Numbered from the stretch's first letter, positions 16,758-24,850 are shown. The stretch is 33,458 bases of DNA from Candidatus Onthoplasma faecigallinarum (GCA_018715225.1 DVMB01000079.1:1-33458), one strand, 5' to 3'. A program made the numbers and translations. The notes: generated by a model not told the origin, from the letters alone.

Positions 16758-17510
16758 ATGAGAGAAATTGCCCTCGCTACAAAAGTGGGGAATAAAGAGA
16801 TAATAGAATTTTTGCACGCTAATATAAAGTCAAAGATAGATTTTTGCAAAACTATCACAACGTGTTATAGCGACAATAATTTTTGTTATCTTTTGTTTGC
16901 CTGTGAAGATTCTTTCATTGAGCCATGCGAGGCAATATTAAGAGACATAATCATCGACTATATTGAATCAATATATAAATTAAACTATTTGAAGAAAAGG
17001 ATAAAAAATCCATTATGCAATACACTGGCTTTCAATGCATATGTGAAAGTTTTGTCCCTGTTCGATAAGACTACGGACGTTTCGGCTCTATCTAAAATCA
17101 TACTTTTCAATCAAACATTTTTTATAGATAGTTTTTTGGAATTTCGCCTGTCTCCTTTGAAATATCATTGGGACAATTTGGCGGAACTCAGTAGTGACAA
17201 CTTAGTCTTATTCAATTCGGGAACTTTTCTAGATTTGATAAGGTTTTTGATAAACACGATGGATAATCTAGTTTACAAGGTCAAAGTGATATGCAAAGGA
17301 GAAAATTATAGCATATACAACATGAAGAATAAGAACGCCAAGATAAAGAAAGTGGCAGAATGTCAGTCCTCGCTAGATTTGATTTCAAATATCCTCAATT
17401 CTTGTCCTAGTTATATAGATATTTATATCAGTGAAGACAAACCATACGAAGCAGTCAGTTTCCTTAGCGACGTATTTGCCAACAGGCTAAAGATATACTT
17501 GAAAAATTGA
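16758..17510 (+). CDS. YtxC-like protein upstream of thrS (tentative)
   Basis: A 250-residue soluble, mostly helical protein. The call rests on resemblance by eye to the YtxC family (putative sporulation protein, PF08812): a hydrophobic helical region with DYIESIYKLNYLKKRIKN (69-86) and a C-terminal part with FLDLIRFLINTMDN followed by beta strands. Position supports it, because ytxC lies directly upstream of thrS in Bacillus subtilis. The family's biochemical role is unknown. AGAGGT lies before the ATG. The gene ends in TGA 61 bases before the thrS promoter, so the two are transcribed separately. It could instead be an unrelated lineage-specific protein. Confidence 0.5.
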   Translation: MREIALATKVGNKEIIEFLHANIKSKIDFCKTITTCYSDNNFCYLLFACEDSFIEPCEAILRDIIIDYIESIYKLNYLKKRIKNPLCNTLAFNAYVKVLSLFDKTTDVSALSKIILFNQTFFIDSFLEFRLSPLKYHWDNLAELSSDNLVLFNSGTFLDLIRFLINTMDNLVYKVKVICKGENYSIYNMKNKNAKIKKVAECQSSLDLISNILNSCPSYIDIYISEDKPYEAVSFLSDVFANRLKIYLKN

Positions 17511-17571
17511 ATTATGAGTATGGTTGATTATAGAAAATCTTTAATAAATTATAAATTTTACCCCTAATGAT

Positions 17572-17600
17572 TTGACAAATGAAGTCCATTGTGATAATAT
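17572..17600 (+). promoter_or_regulatory. Promoter of the thrS T-box transcript
   Basis: Perfect TTGACA (17572-17577), 17 bases, TAATAT (17595-17600). Transcription would begin near 17607. Confidence 0.8.
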
Positions 17601-17606
17601 AAAACA

Positions 17607-17814
17607 AACTAAATAGACTATTGATTAGACAAGTAGGATAGTAGTCAATTTTTACAGAGAGTGCCTGCCGGCTGAGATTGGCACAAAACACTACTAAACG
17701 AAACCACTAATTAGGTCAAAGGCGAGTGTTTCTCGCAAAACGAGTGGGTGCTTAGGCACCAATTTGGGTGGAACCACGGTAAAATATCGTCCCATGCTAG
17801 TGCATGGTTTTTTT
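17607..17814 (+). promoter_or_regulatory. T-box riboswitch, threonine type
   Basis: Leader RNA that reads the charging of threonine tRNA and controls thrS. Stem I spans about 17625-17715, with the AGAGAG and GCCGGCTGAGA elements of its distal part. The likely specifier is ACC (Thr) at 17703-17705, followed by A. A small CGAG/CTCG stem and stem III (GGTGC, TTAG, GCACC) follow. The T-box proper is GGGTGGAACCACGG (17766-17779). The terminator is CCATGC (17792-17797), loop TAGT, GCATGG (17802-17807) and seven T. Uncharged tRNA would pair with the T-box and prevent the terminator. The specifier assignment is by eye. Confidence 0.93.
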
Positions 17815-17832
17815 ATTTTTAGGAGGTTTTTT

Positions 17833-19581
17833 ATGAACGACGAGCAAAAACAAGAGATGTATAGACATAGCATGAGTCATGTCATGGCAAAGGCTATAAA
17901 GCAGTTGTATCCTGGGGTAAAATTGGCTATAGGTCCGGCTATAGACAATGGTTTTTACTATGATTTTGACAATTTGAACATCACTCAGGCAGATTTTGAC
18001 AAGATTGAAGCGAAGATGCGTGATATCATTGCCAACAATGAAGATTTCGTTCGCAAGGAGGTCTCAAAGACAGAGGCTCTTGAGATGTTCATTGACGAGC
18101 CATACAAGACAGAGTTGATAAACGAATTGCCGTTAGGCGAAAAGATTACAGTATATTACACTGGCGAAGATTTCTACGACCTTTGCCGTGGTCCGCATGT
18201 AGAGAACACAAAATTTTTGCGTGGCTTTTCATTCAAGATCAATAGGGTAAACGGGGCATATTGGCGAGGCAGTGAGAAGAATAAAATGCTCACAAGGATA
18301 TATGTATATGGTTTCCTTAATAAAGATGACCTAAAAGAATGTATAAGGCTAGAAGAGGAAGCAAAACAACGAGACCACAGAAAGATCGGTAAAGAAATGG
18401 GCATATTTATGTTCAACGATTTGGTAGGTAAAGGTCTACCTATGTGGCTTCCTAAAGGGTACATTTTGCGTAGAGAACTTAGCGATTATATCATAGACAA
18501 GGAGTTGGCATTGGGCTATCAGCATGTCATGACTCCATCTCTTGGCAACATCAATTTGTACAAGACGTCTGGACACTGGGAGCACTACAAAGAGGACATG
18601 TTCCCAGCAATGGAAGTTGACGACGAGGGATATGTGTTGCGTCCTATGAACTGCCCACATCATATGGTTATCTATAAAAATTTCATGCATTCATATAGAG
18701 ATCTACCTTTGCGACTTGCTGAGATTGCTAACGATTTTAGGTTCGAAGCGAGCGGTTCACTTTGCGGGATAGAGCGTACACGTGCCTTTACGCAAAACGA
18801 TTCACATATTTTCTGCCGTCCGGATCAAATAAAAGACGAAATCGAAGGCGTCATCAAATTGATTTTAGATGTCTACAAAGATTTTGGTTTCAAAAATTAT
18901 AAACTTAGATTGTCCTTAAGAGACAAACAAAATACGGACAAATATTTTGGCAATGATGAACTTTGGGAAAAGAGCGAAGCCGCTTTGCGAGAGATATTGA
19001 AAAACAGCGGAGCCGATTACTACGAAGCGGTCGGCGAAGCAGCATTTTATGGACCTAAAATCGACGTTCAAGTCAAATCTGCCATTGGGCATGACATAAC
19101 TCTTTCCACAGTTCAACTTGATTATCAACTGCCAGAGAGATTTGAACTAGAATATATTGATGAAAACAACGATAGACAACGTCCAGTAGTTATCCATAGG
19201 GCGATTTTGGGTTCATTGGATAGATTCATTGCCTTTATTTTGGAAGAGACAAAAGGACTATTGCCTGCATGGTTAAGTCCAGTGCAAGTTCAAATAATTA
19301 CAGTCAATGAAAATGTCATTCCATACGCTCAAGATGTTGAAAACAAATTAAAATCTTTAAAAGTTAGAGTAGAGACAGACTTTTCAAACGAGTCAGTGGG
19401 CAAAAAGATTCGTTCAGCCGTGCTATCAAAATCTCCATTTATTTTAGTCCTAGGAGACAAAGAGAAAGCAGACGGCACGGTCGCAGTCCGCAAACGTGGT
19501 AGCAAAGATACCGAGACAATGCCATATAAGCAATTTGAAGAAATGCTAATAGACAGTATAGCAAATAAAGCGTTGAATTAA
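17833..19581 (+). CDS. thrS: Threonine-tRNA ligase lacking the TGS domain
   Basis: Class II aminoacyl-tRNA synthetase charging threonine tRNA. The editing domain begins at once, with HSMSH (H12, H16) and CRGPH (C118, H122). The catalytic core has zinc ligands C274 (MNCPHH), H325 (DSHIFC) and H455 (VVIHRAILGSLDRF, which is also motif 3), plus motif 2 around DFRFEASG (301-308). The anticodon-binding domain occupies about 480-582. At 582 residues it is about 60 shorter than usual because the N-terminal TGS domain is missing. A longer frame reaches back to 17764 but would lie inside the T-box and terminator; AGGAGG six bases before the ATG at 17833 fixes the start. Regulated by the T-box upstream. 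Confidence 0.97.
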   Translation: MNDEQKQEMYRHSMSHVMAKAIKQLYPGVKLAIGPAIDNGFYYDFDNLNITQADFDKIEAKMRDIIANNEDFVRKEVSKTEALEMFIDEPYKTELINELPLGEKITVYYTGEDFYDLCRGPHVENTKFLRGFSFKINRVNGAYWRGSEKNKMLTRIYVYGFLNKDDLKECIRLEEEAKQRDHRKIGKEMGIFMFNDLVGKGLPMWLPKGYILRRELSDYIIDKELALGYQHVMTPSLGNINLYKTSGHWEHYKEDMFPAMEVDDEGYVLRPMNCPHHMVIYKNFMHSYRDLPLRLAEIANDFRFEASGSLCGIERTRAFTQNDSHIFCRPDQIKDEIEGVIKLILDVYKDFGFKNYKLRLSLRDKQNTDKYFGNDELWEKSEAALREILKNSGADYYEAVGEAAFYGPKIDVQVKSAIGHDITLSTVQLDYQLPERFELEYIDENNDRQRPVVIHRAILGSLDRFIAFILEETKGLLPAWLSPVQVQIITVNENVIPYAQDVENKLKSLKVRVETDFSNESVGKKIRSAVLSKSPFILVLGDKEKADGTVAVRKRGSKDTETMPYKQFEEMLIDSIANKALN

Positions 19582-19606
19582 AGTGCAGTTTTGACTGCAC
19601 TTTTTT
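19582..19606 (+). terminator. Terminator after thrS
   Basis: AGTGCAGT (19582-19589), loop TTTG, ACTGCACT (19594-19601), then T-rich tail. It starts directly after the thrS stop. Confidence 0.9.
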
Positions 19607-19748
19607 ATTGTGTTAACAACAAAACATATTTTCGTAAGAAAATTGTTTTCTTCCTTTGTACGAAATATGATATTCTCAACAAAATTTTGTGTTGTGTCTA
19701 AATTTGATTTTATTTTAAGAGCAATTTGTAAATTTTGAAATTTTTCGT

Positions 19749-19777
19749 TTGACTTGTTGTGTAGATAAGTATAAAAT
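19749..19777 (+). promoter_or_regulatory. Promoter of the alcohol/aldehyde dehydrogenase operon
   Basis: TTGACT (19749-19754), 17 bases, TAAAAT (19772-19777). Transcription would begin near 19784, upstream of a palindrome that could block it. Confidence 0.65.
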
Positions 19778-19790
19778 TCAAAATAAAGTT

Positions 19791-19804
19791 TAGACACTTG
19801 TCTA
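19791..19804. promoter_or_regulatory. Candidate operator palindrome of the dehydrogenase operon
   Basis: Perfect 14-base palindrome TAGACA-CT-TGTCTA about 7 to 20 bases after the predicted start point, the usual place for a repressor. The nine-base element GTGTCTAAA at 19694-19702 is the exact inverse of TTTAGACAC at 19789-19797, giving a second half-site upstream of the promoter. Confidence 0.5.
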
Positions 19805-19825
19805 TTTTTGTAAGGAGAAAATTAG

Positions 19826-21028
19826 ATGAATATATTTAAAAAATTGTATTGTAGAACATTTCAAGTAATATTTAGAATGGCGATGCCTCTTCTTCCGTAT
19901 AGAGAACCAAAACTATTGAAAGACAATGATGAATTGATCGCATTGTTGCAAGAAAAACAAGTAAAAAGTGTTTTGCTAGTTACGGATAAGGGGATAAGAG
20001 GTCTGGGTCTAACCGAGACGCTAGAAAATCAAATTAAATCTAACGACATAAAATTGGCTGTCTATGATGATACAGTAGCCAATCCTACCACGAAGAATGT
20101 TGCTGAAGCGTTGGATATGTATAAATCAAATGATTGTGAAGCTATCATCGCTTTTGGCGGTGGGTCTGCCATGGATTGTGCAAAGGCAACGGGGGCAAGA
20201 GTTGTCCGTCCTAAAAAGCCGTTAAGTAAGATGAAAGGTATTTTGAAGGTAAATAAAAAATTACCTTTGTTGATTGCTATTCCTACAACTGCTGGGACGG
20301 GTAGTGAGACGACGCTTGCGGCAGTCATCACAGATAGCGAGACACGACACAAATATGCCATCAACGATTTTCCGCTCATTCCTGAGTATGCTTTGTTGGA
20401 CGCAAATCTAACTGTAGGGTTGCCAAAGTTCGTTACCGCAACTACTGGAATGGACGCCCTAACTCATGCGGTCGAGGCATATATTGGACGCAGTACAACC
20501 AAGCAGACACGTGATTACGCCTTGCGTGCAGTCAAATTGATTTTTGAAAATCTTGAGACAGCGTACACCGATGGAACGAACTTGGAAGCACGACAAAACA
20601 TGCTCCAGGCTGCATACCTAGCGGGGCTGGCTTTCACTAAATCATATGTAGGATATATCCACGCAATTGCTCACTCTTTGGGAGGAAAATATAATGTCGC
20701 TCACGGGCTAGCCAATGCTATAATTATGCCATATGTATTGAAAAAATATGGAAAGAAAATTTTCAAAAAATTGTGGGAATTAGGGGTATATGCCAATTTG
20801 TTTGACGAGTCCACGCCTATAGAAGTTGGAGCGAAATATTTTATTGAAAAGATAGAAAATATGAACGCAAATATGGGTATAGGCACACGAATCGACGAGA
20901 TAAAGACAGAAGATATACCTTTCCTTGCCATGACGGCAGAAAAGGAAGCAAACCCATTGTATCCTGTACCTGTACTTTATACAGCACAGCAGTTAGAAGA
21001 AATATATTTTGAGGTAAAAAATGGATAA
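19826..21028 (+). CDS. Iron-containing alcohol dehydrogenase
   Basis: Type III (Fe-ADH family) NAD(P)-dependent oxidoreductase interconverting alcohols and aldehydes in the cytoplasm. The 400 residues have the dinucleotide motif GGGSAMD (111-117), PTTAGTGSE (153-161) and metal ligands in the FucO pattern: D210, H214, H279 and H293 (MDALTHAVEAY and IHAIAHSLGGKYNVAHG). About 25 extra residues precede the core, with a short hydrophobic stretch (FQVIFRMAMPLLP) that might touch the membrane. AAGGAG lies before the ATG. The end overlaps the aldehyde dehydrogenase start by 8 bases. Substrate not known; the operon suggests long-chain aldehydes (inference). Confidence 0.92.
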   Translation: MNIFKKLYCRTFQVIFRMAMPLLPYREPKLLKDNDELIALLQEKQVKSVLLVTDKGIRGLGLTETLENQIKSNDIKLAVYDDTVANPTTKNVAEALDMYKSNDCEAIIAFGGGSAMDCAKATGARVVRPKKPLSKMKGILKVNKKLPLLIAIPTTAGTGSETTLAAVITDSETRHKYAINDFPLIPEYALLDANLTVGLPKFVTATTGMDALTHAVEAYIGRSTTKQTRDYALRAVKLIFENLETAYTDGTNLEARQNMLQAAYLAGLAFTKSYVGYIHAIAHSLGGKYNVAHGLANAIIMPYVLKKYGKKIFKKLWELGVYANLFDESTPIEVGAKYFIEKIENMNANMGIGTRIDEIKTEDIPFLAMTAEKEANPLYPVPVLYTAQQLEEIYFEVKNG

Positions 21029-22397
21029 TCAATCAATATTAGAAAAAATAGACAATCAAAGAAAATTTTTAGATGAAAATCCAATGCTTGATTACAAAAA
21101 GAGGATTGAGGCATTGAAATTGCTATACAAAAACATCAAATTGATGTCAGTTGATATATATGACGCCCTGAAAAAAGATTTGAACAAGAGCGAGACAGAG
21201 ACCTATATGGTCGAAATTGGCATGGTACTTAATGAAATCAGTTATATGATAAAACATATCCGCTCTTTTTCACGTCCAAAAAGGGTAGCCACTCCGCTCG
21301 CACAATTTCATTCAAAGAGTTATAAAATGCCATGTGCGTATGGAATGGTGCTCATTATAAGCCCATGGAATTATCCTTTCATGCTGGCACTTGAGCCAAT
21401 GGTTGACGCTATAGCAGCAGGAAATTCGGTGATAGTAAAACCTAGCGAAATTTCACCTAATGTAAGCGATGTTATAGCGAAATTGATATCCAAAACTTTT
21501 GATAAAGGTCATGTTGACACTGTGTTAGGTGGGGTGGAAGAATGTACTTTCCTTCTTGACCAAGATTTTGACTACATCTTCTATACAGGTAGCACGAGAG
21601 TGGGCGAGATAGTCATGAAGAAGGCGGCAGAACATTTCACGCCAGTAACACTTGAAATGGGCGGGAAAAGTCCGTGTATTGTTGACAAAACGGCAAATAT
21701 ACCACTTGCTGCGAAACGTATAGTGTTTGGGAAATTTTTGAACGCAGGACAGACATGCGTAGCCCCTGACTACATACTCTGCGACAAAAAGATCAAGGAT
21801 AAATTGATTGACGAATTGGAGCGTCAAATAGTGTTGCAATATACTGTAGATCCTATCAAAAACGACGCTTATCCAAAGATGATCAACAAGAAACAATTCG
21901 ATGCTATGAGTAAGTTCATAACAGATGAAAATCTAATTTTTGGTGGCAAGAAAGATGAAGAGTCCTTGAAAATTGAGCCGACTCTATTGAACAGCACTTT
22001 TGATGACGACGTGATGCAGATTGAAATATTCGGGCCAATTTTACCAATCATTACATTTGACGACATTGATGAAGCGATTGCAAAGATCAATTCGCTATCA
22101 AAACCGCTAGCGTTATACATATTTTCATCATCAAAGACGAATCAAAACAAAGTATTGAATAGATGCCAATTCGGTGGCGGTTGTATAAATGATACAATCA
22201 TTCACATAGCGACGCCAAACCTTGGCTTTGGCGGATTGAAGCAGAGTGGAATAGGAGCATATCACGGAAAGATTGGTTTTGATACTTTCACGCACTACAA
22301 AAGCATAGTAGACAAAAAGACGTGGCTAGATTTACCAATGAGATATCAACCTTATAATAAGTTCAAACAATTCTTGATTAAGATGTTTTTAAGATAA
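21021..22397 (+). CDS. Aldehyde dehydrogenase, class 3/fatty-aldehyde-like
   Basis: NAD(P)-dependent oxidation of an aldehyde to the acid. In 458 residues the family motifs are SPWNYPF with N117, GSTRVG (190-195), the general base E212 in LEMGGKSP and the nucleophile C246 in GQTCVAPDY. Short length and the WNYP/GQTCVAPDY wording match the ALDH3 group, which includes fatty-aldehyde dehydrogenases and bacterial YwdH-like proteins. The C-terminus is hydrophobic and basic (FKQFLIKMFLR), as in membrane-associated members. Translation is coupled to the alcohol dehydrogenase by an 8-base overlap; yhhN-like follows after 24 bases. Confidence 0.92.
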   Translation: MDNQSILEKIDNQRKFLDENPMLDYKKRIEALKLLYKNIKLMSVDIYDALKKDLNKSETETYMVEIGMVLNEISYMIKHIRSFSRPKRVATPLAQFHSKSYKMPCAYGMVLIISPWNYPFMLALEPMVDAIAAGNSVIVKPSEISPNVSDVIAKLISKTFDKGHVDTVLGGVEECTFLLDQDFDYIFYTGSTRVGEIVMKKAAEHFTPVTLEMGGKSPCIVDKTANIPLAAKRIVFGKFLNAGQTCVAPDYILCDKKIKDKLIDELERQIVLQYTVDPIKNDAYPKMINKKQFDAMSKFITDENLIFGGKKDEESLKIEPTLLNSTFDDDVMQIEIFGPILPIITFDDIDEAIAKINSLSKPLALYIFSSSKTNQNKVLNRCQFGGGCINDTIIHIATPNLGFGGLKQSGIGAYHGKIGFDTFTHYKSIVDKKTWLDLPMRYQPYNKFKQFLIKMFLR

Positions 22398-22421
22398 TAT
22401 AAATTTATTCAAAGGAGAATT

Positions 22422-23105
22422 ATGAATAAGAAATTTGTCATCATTTTAAACTGTATCCTTTTAGCATTGATCTTGGCGGGCGACGTGCTGTATATTGTAT
22501 TTGGAGATCTATGGCTAAAAGGGCTTACAAGTGCATTTTTTGTGCTTCTTGGCGTGATAAATTTGATCTATGCCACGAAACTCAAGTCTAGCAAACAAAA
22601 GTTTTCTTTCATTTTAGTGATAGGGCTAATATTTGCCATGCTAGGCGACATTATTTTAAACATTCATTTTATCAGCGGGGCAATTCTCTTTGCTGTTGGG
22701 CACGTGTTTTTCTTTATATCATATTGCTTTTTGCAAAAATTTTCATGGAAAGATTTGCTTTTCGGTGCGATAATTTTCATCCCGTCCGTACTGGTCATCA
22801 CTTTGGTGCCAATATTCGATTTTGGAGGGGTGTTGATGGAAATTGTGTGCGTCGTATACGCACTAATAATTTCACTGATGGTAGGCAAGGCTATTTCAAA
22901 TTTGATACGAGAAAGAAACCTGCTAAATCTCATCATAGTTTTAGGAAGTGTGTTGTTTTTCTTCAGCGACTTGATGTTGCTGTTAGATGTGTTTGGTAAT
23001 CTTTCAGTGGTCGGCATACTTTGTCTTGCGACCTACTATCCGGCAGAGTTTTTGTTGGCTCACTCAATTTATATAGGAGCAGGAGAAAATCATGATACGA
23101 AATAG
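22422..23105 (+). CDS. YhhN/TMEM86 family membrane protein (lysoplasmalogenase-like)
   Basis: A 227-residue protein with about eight membrane helices. Family features include FAMLGDIIL with D76, LFAVGHVFFFISY (89-101), FFFSDLMLLL with D183, and YYPAEFLLAHS (205-215). Characterised members of this family hydrolyse the vinyl-ether bond of lysoplasmalogens, releasing a fatty aldehyde; the two aspartates are the conserved acidic positions. The gene has AAGGAG before the ATG, 24 bases after the aldehyde dehydrogenase, with no terminator between, and it overlaps the next gene by 14 bases. The activity is inferred from the family only. Confidence 0.8.
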   Translation: MNKKFVIILNCILLALILAGDVLYIVFGDLWLKGLTSAFFVLLGVINLIYATKLKSSKQKFSFILVIGLIFAMLGDIILNIHFISGAILFAVGHVFFFISYCFLQKFSWKDLLFGAIIFIPSVLVITLVPIFDFGGVLMEIVCVVYALIISLMVGKAISNLIRERNLLNLIIVLGSVLFFFSDLMLLLDVFGNLSVVGILCLATYYPAEFLLAHSIYIGAGENHDTK

Positions 23106-23766
23106 GACAACTCAGTTAGTATTTCAGTCAGTTTATTGCACTTTGGCGATATTTGGCATTATTGGCAGTCTAGGTTATTTTGATGTAAAATTCAACACAG
23201 AATTTTATCTATTCTATACGAATTTAAGCAATTATATTTGCATAGGTTTGATGTTCGCTAGTTTAATTGCTACAATCAAAAATGCGAACAAAAAGCAGGA
23301 CGGATATGTAACCACAGCACCGAAATTCAAATTCATGTGCAACATTATGATTTTGGTTACATTTTTGGTGTACAACATATTGCTGGCAAAGGAGAATACA
23401 GTGCTAGAATATTTCACATCTACGTCCAATCTGCTCATGCATGTGATTTTACCCGTAATGTTTATTTTGGACTGGATATTGTTTTACGAACATGGGAAAA
23501 CGAAATGGTATTATCCACTTCTTTGTTTGATTATGCCACTTATTTATGTCGTGTTCATTTTGATACGTGCACCTTTCGTTCAAGGGCTAGATGTAACGGT
23601 GTATCCATACTTCTTTTTGGATCTAAACACACTCGGGTGGGGCGGATTTTTAGGCTGGGTTTTTGCTCTAATTGTTATCTTTGTCGCCATTGGTTACATT
23701 TTCTATCTATTCGACAATATAAAGAAGATAAAAGTATATTTCAACAGGAAAAAACAACATAATTAA
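23092..23766 (+). CDS. Membrane protein resembling AIG1/ADTRP (Pr6Pr-like)
   Basis: A 224-residue protein with about six membrane helices. By eye it follows the layout of the AIG1/ADTRP (FAR-17a) family and of bacterial proteins called Pr6Pr: FYTNLSN with T43, LMHVILPVMFILD with H117, and YPYFFLD (171-177). In human AIG1 and ADTRP a membrane Thr and His hydrolyse fatty-acid esters of hydroxy fatty acids; T43 and H117 sit in matching motifs. This is a weak similarity made without alignment tools. The start overlaps the YhhN-like gene by 14 bases. No terminator is evident after the stop, and 130 AT-rich bases follow before the infC promoter. Confidence 0.6.
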   Translation: MIRNRTTQLVFQSVYCTLAIFGIIGSLGYFDVKFNTEFYLFYTNLSNYICIGLMFASLIATIKNANKKQDGYVTTAPKFKFMCNIMILVTFLVYNILLAKENTVLEYFTSTSNLLMHVILPVMFILDWILFYEHGKTKWYYPLLCLIMPLIYVVFILIRAPFVQGLDVTVYPYFFLDLNTLGWGGFLGWVFALIVIFVAIGYIFYLFDNIKKIKVYFNRKKQHN

Positions 23767-23897
23767 TTCAAGTTATCTCGTTTTATCTTTAAATATAAAA
23801 TGGCGATAGAAAGTGCGTCTCATAGGAAAAACTCAATATTGTTCAATTTATTTGACTTGAGAATATATAAAAATAAATAAAATTATAGAAAAAATCA

Positions 23898-23926
23898 TTG
23901 ACAAACAAAAAAATATCTGTTAGTAT
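23898..23926 (+). promoter_or_regulatory. Promoter of infC-rpmI-rplT
   Basis: Perfect TTGACA (23898-23903), 17 bases, TAGTAT (23921-23926). Transcription would begin near 23933. Confidence 0.8.
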
Positions 23927-23934
23927 AAAAGCGT

Positions 23935-24049
23935 AAAAGTAGAAGTCCACTTCTCACCTTGAAGCCAAAGGCGACAATGGTTTTAAATTACTGACAATAT
24001 TGTAATTTTGTGTAGAGTGGGTTCTTTTACGTAAAGAAACCCTTTTTTT
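23935..24049 (+). promoter_or_regulatory. L20-type leader attenuator of infC-rpmI-rplT
   Basis: Untranslated leader placed as in other Firmicutes, where ribosomal protein L20 binds an rRNA-like fold and ends transcription. Visible parts are AGAAG-TCCA-CTTCT (23941-23954), the line CTCACCTTGAAGCCAAAGG, a hairpin AAATTAC/GTAATTT (23985-24008), and a terminator GGGTT..AACCC (24019-24042) with one bulged base and seven T. CCACTTCT (about 23948-23955) can pair with AGAGTGG (24014-24020), which includes the terminator base, so two exclusive structures exist. The L20 assignment is from position and general likeness. Confidence 0.75.
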
Positions 24050-24065
24050 ATGGGTAGGAGGAAAT

Positions 24066-24581
24066 TTGAAAGAATCACTAAAAAATGAACAAATTGTTTT
24101 AGCAGAAGTTAGGTTAATTGGGCCGAATGCAGAACAACTGGGGCTCATGAGCAGTGAAAAAGCGCTCGAGATCGCTGAAAGTTATGATTTAGATTTAGTC
24201 CTAATTGCACCAGATGCAAAACCGCCTGTATGCAAGATCATGGACTATGGGAAATTCAAATTTGATGAGTTGAAAAAATTGAAGGACCAAAGGAAAAAAC
24301 AAAAAGTCGAAGAAAACAAAGAGATGAGACTATCCATGACGATTGACGACCATGACTTAGAGATCAAGGCTAAACAAGTTTGCAAATTTTTGAAAGATGG
24401 TAGCAAGGTCAAAGTAAGGATCATGATGAAAGGTAGATTGCAAGTCCGTCCGCAGATTGGACTTGAGATCATGGACCGCTTTGCTGAACTGGTATCTAGT
24501 GTCGGTCAAGTTGAGAAAAAACCTGTGATTGAAGGACGTAACATCTTTATGGTATTAGCGCCTATTTCTAGCAAGAAGTAA
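24066..24581 (+). CDS. infC: Translation initiation factor IF-3
   Basis: Binds the 30S subunit and proofreads start codon and initiator tRNA. The 171 residues hold the N-domain ([20 protein letters not shown], then [19 protein letters not shown] at 48-66), a lysine-rich linker and the C-domain (about 84-171, with [10 protein letters not shown]). It starts at TTG, four bases after TAGGAGG; a non-AUG start is typical of infC and allows IF-3 to repress itself. First gene of the infC-rpmI-rplT operon under the leader attenuator. Confidence 0.97.
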   Translation: MKESLKNEQIVLAEVRLIGPNAEQLGLMSSEKALEIAESYDLDLVLIAPDAKPPVCKIMDYGKFKFDELKKLKDQRKKQKVEENKEMRLSMTIDDHDLEIKAKQVCKFLKDGSKVKVRIMMKGRLQVRPQIGLEIMDRFAELVSSVGQVEKKPVIEGRNIFMVLAPISSKK

Positions 24582-24602
24582 TTTTATTTACTTTTACAAT
24601 TA

Positions 24603-24632
24603 ATTTCTTGCGAAGAAATCAAGAGATTTCTT
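24603..24632 (+). promoter_or_regulatory. Two mutually exclusive hairpins before rpmI
   Basis: ATTTCTT (24603-24609) pairs with AAGAAAT (24613-24619) around GCG. The same AAGAAATC (24613-24620) can instead pair with GATTTCTT (24625-24632) around AAGA. The two share a strand and cannot form together. The element ends about 18 bases before the rpmI ribosome site. Confidence 0.55.
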
Positions 24633-24661
24633 ACAAAATATATTATATAAGGAGTACAGTT

Positions 24662-24850
24662 ATGCCAAAAATGAAAACAAGGAAAGCCGTTGCTAAACGT
24701 TTCAGCGAAACTGGTACAGGCAAAATCAAACGCATGCACGACGGCAAAGGTCATATTTTGACCAAAAAATCAAGAAAGAGAAAAAGAAATTTGAGAAAAA
24801 CCGGTTATGTTTCTAAACAATATGAAAAGAACATAAAGGGTATGATGTAG
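24662..24850 (+). CDS. rpmI: 50S ribosomal protein L35
   Basis: Small basic protein of the large subunit. The 62 residues have the family opening [14 protein letters not shown] and the segment [14 protein letters not shown]. The frame is open back to 24608, but the ATG at 24662 has AAGGAG before it and matches the usual N-terminus. It lies between infC and rplT with its end overlapping the rplT ribosome site. Confidence 0.97.
   Translation: MPKMKTRKAVAKRFSETGTGKIKRMHDGKGHILTKKSRKRKRNLRKTGYVSKQYEKNIKGMM

Noticed and set aside
23337-23762. 141-codon plus-strand frame inside the AIG1-like gene
   Set aside because: It is the +1-shifted reading of a membrane protein with clear family motifs. Its own composition is irregular and Cys/His/Arg-rich.
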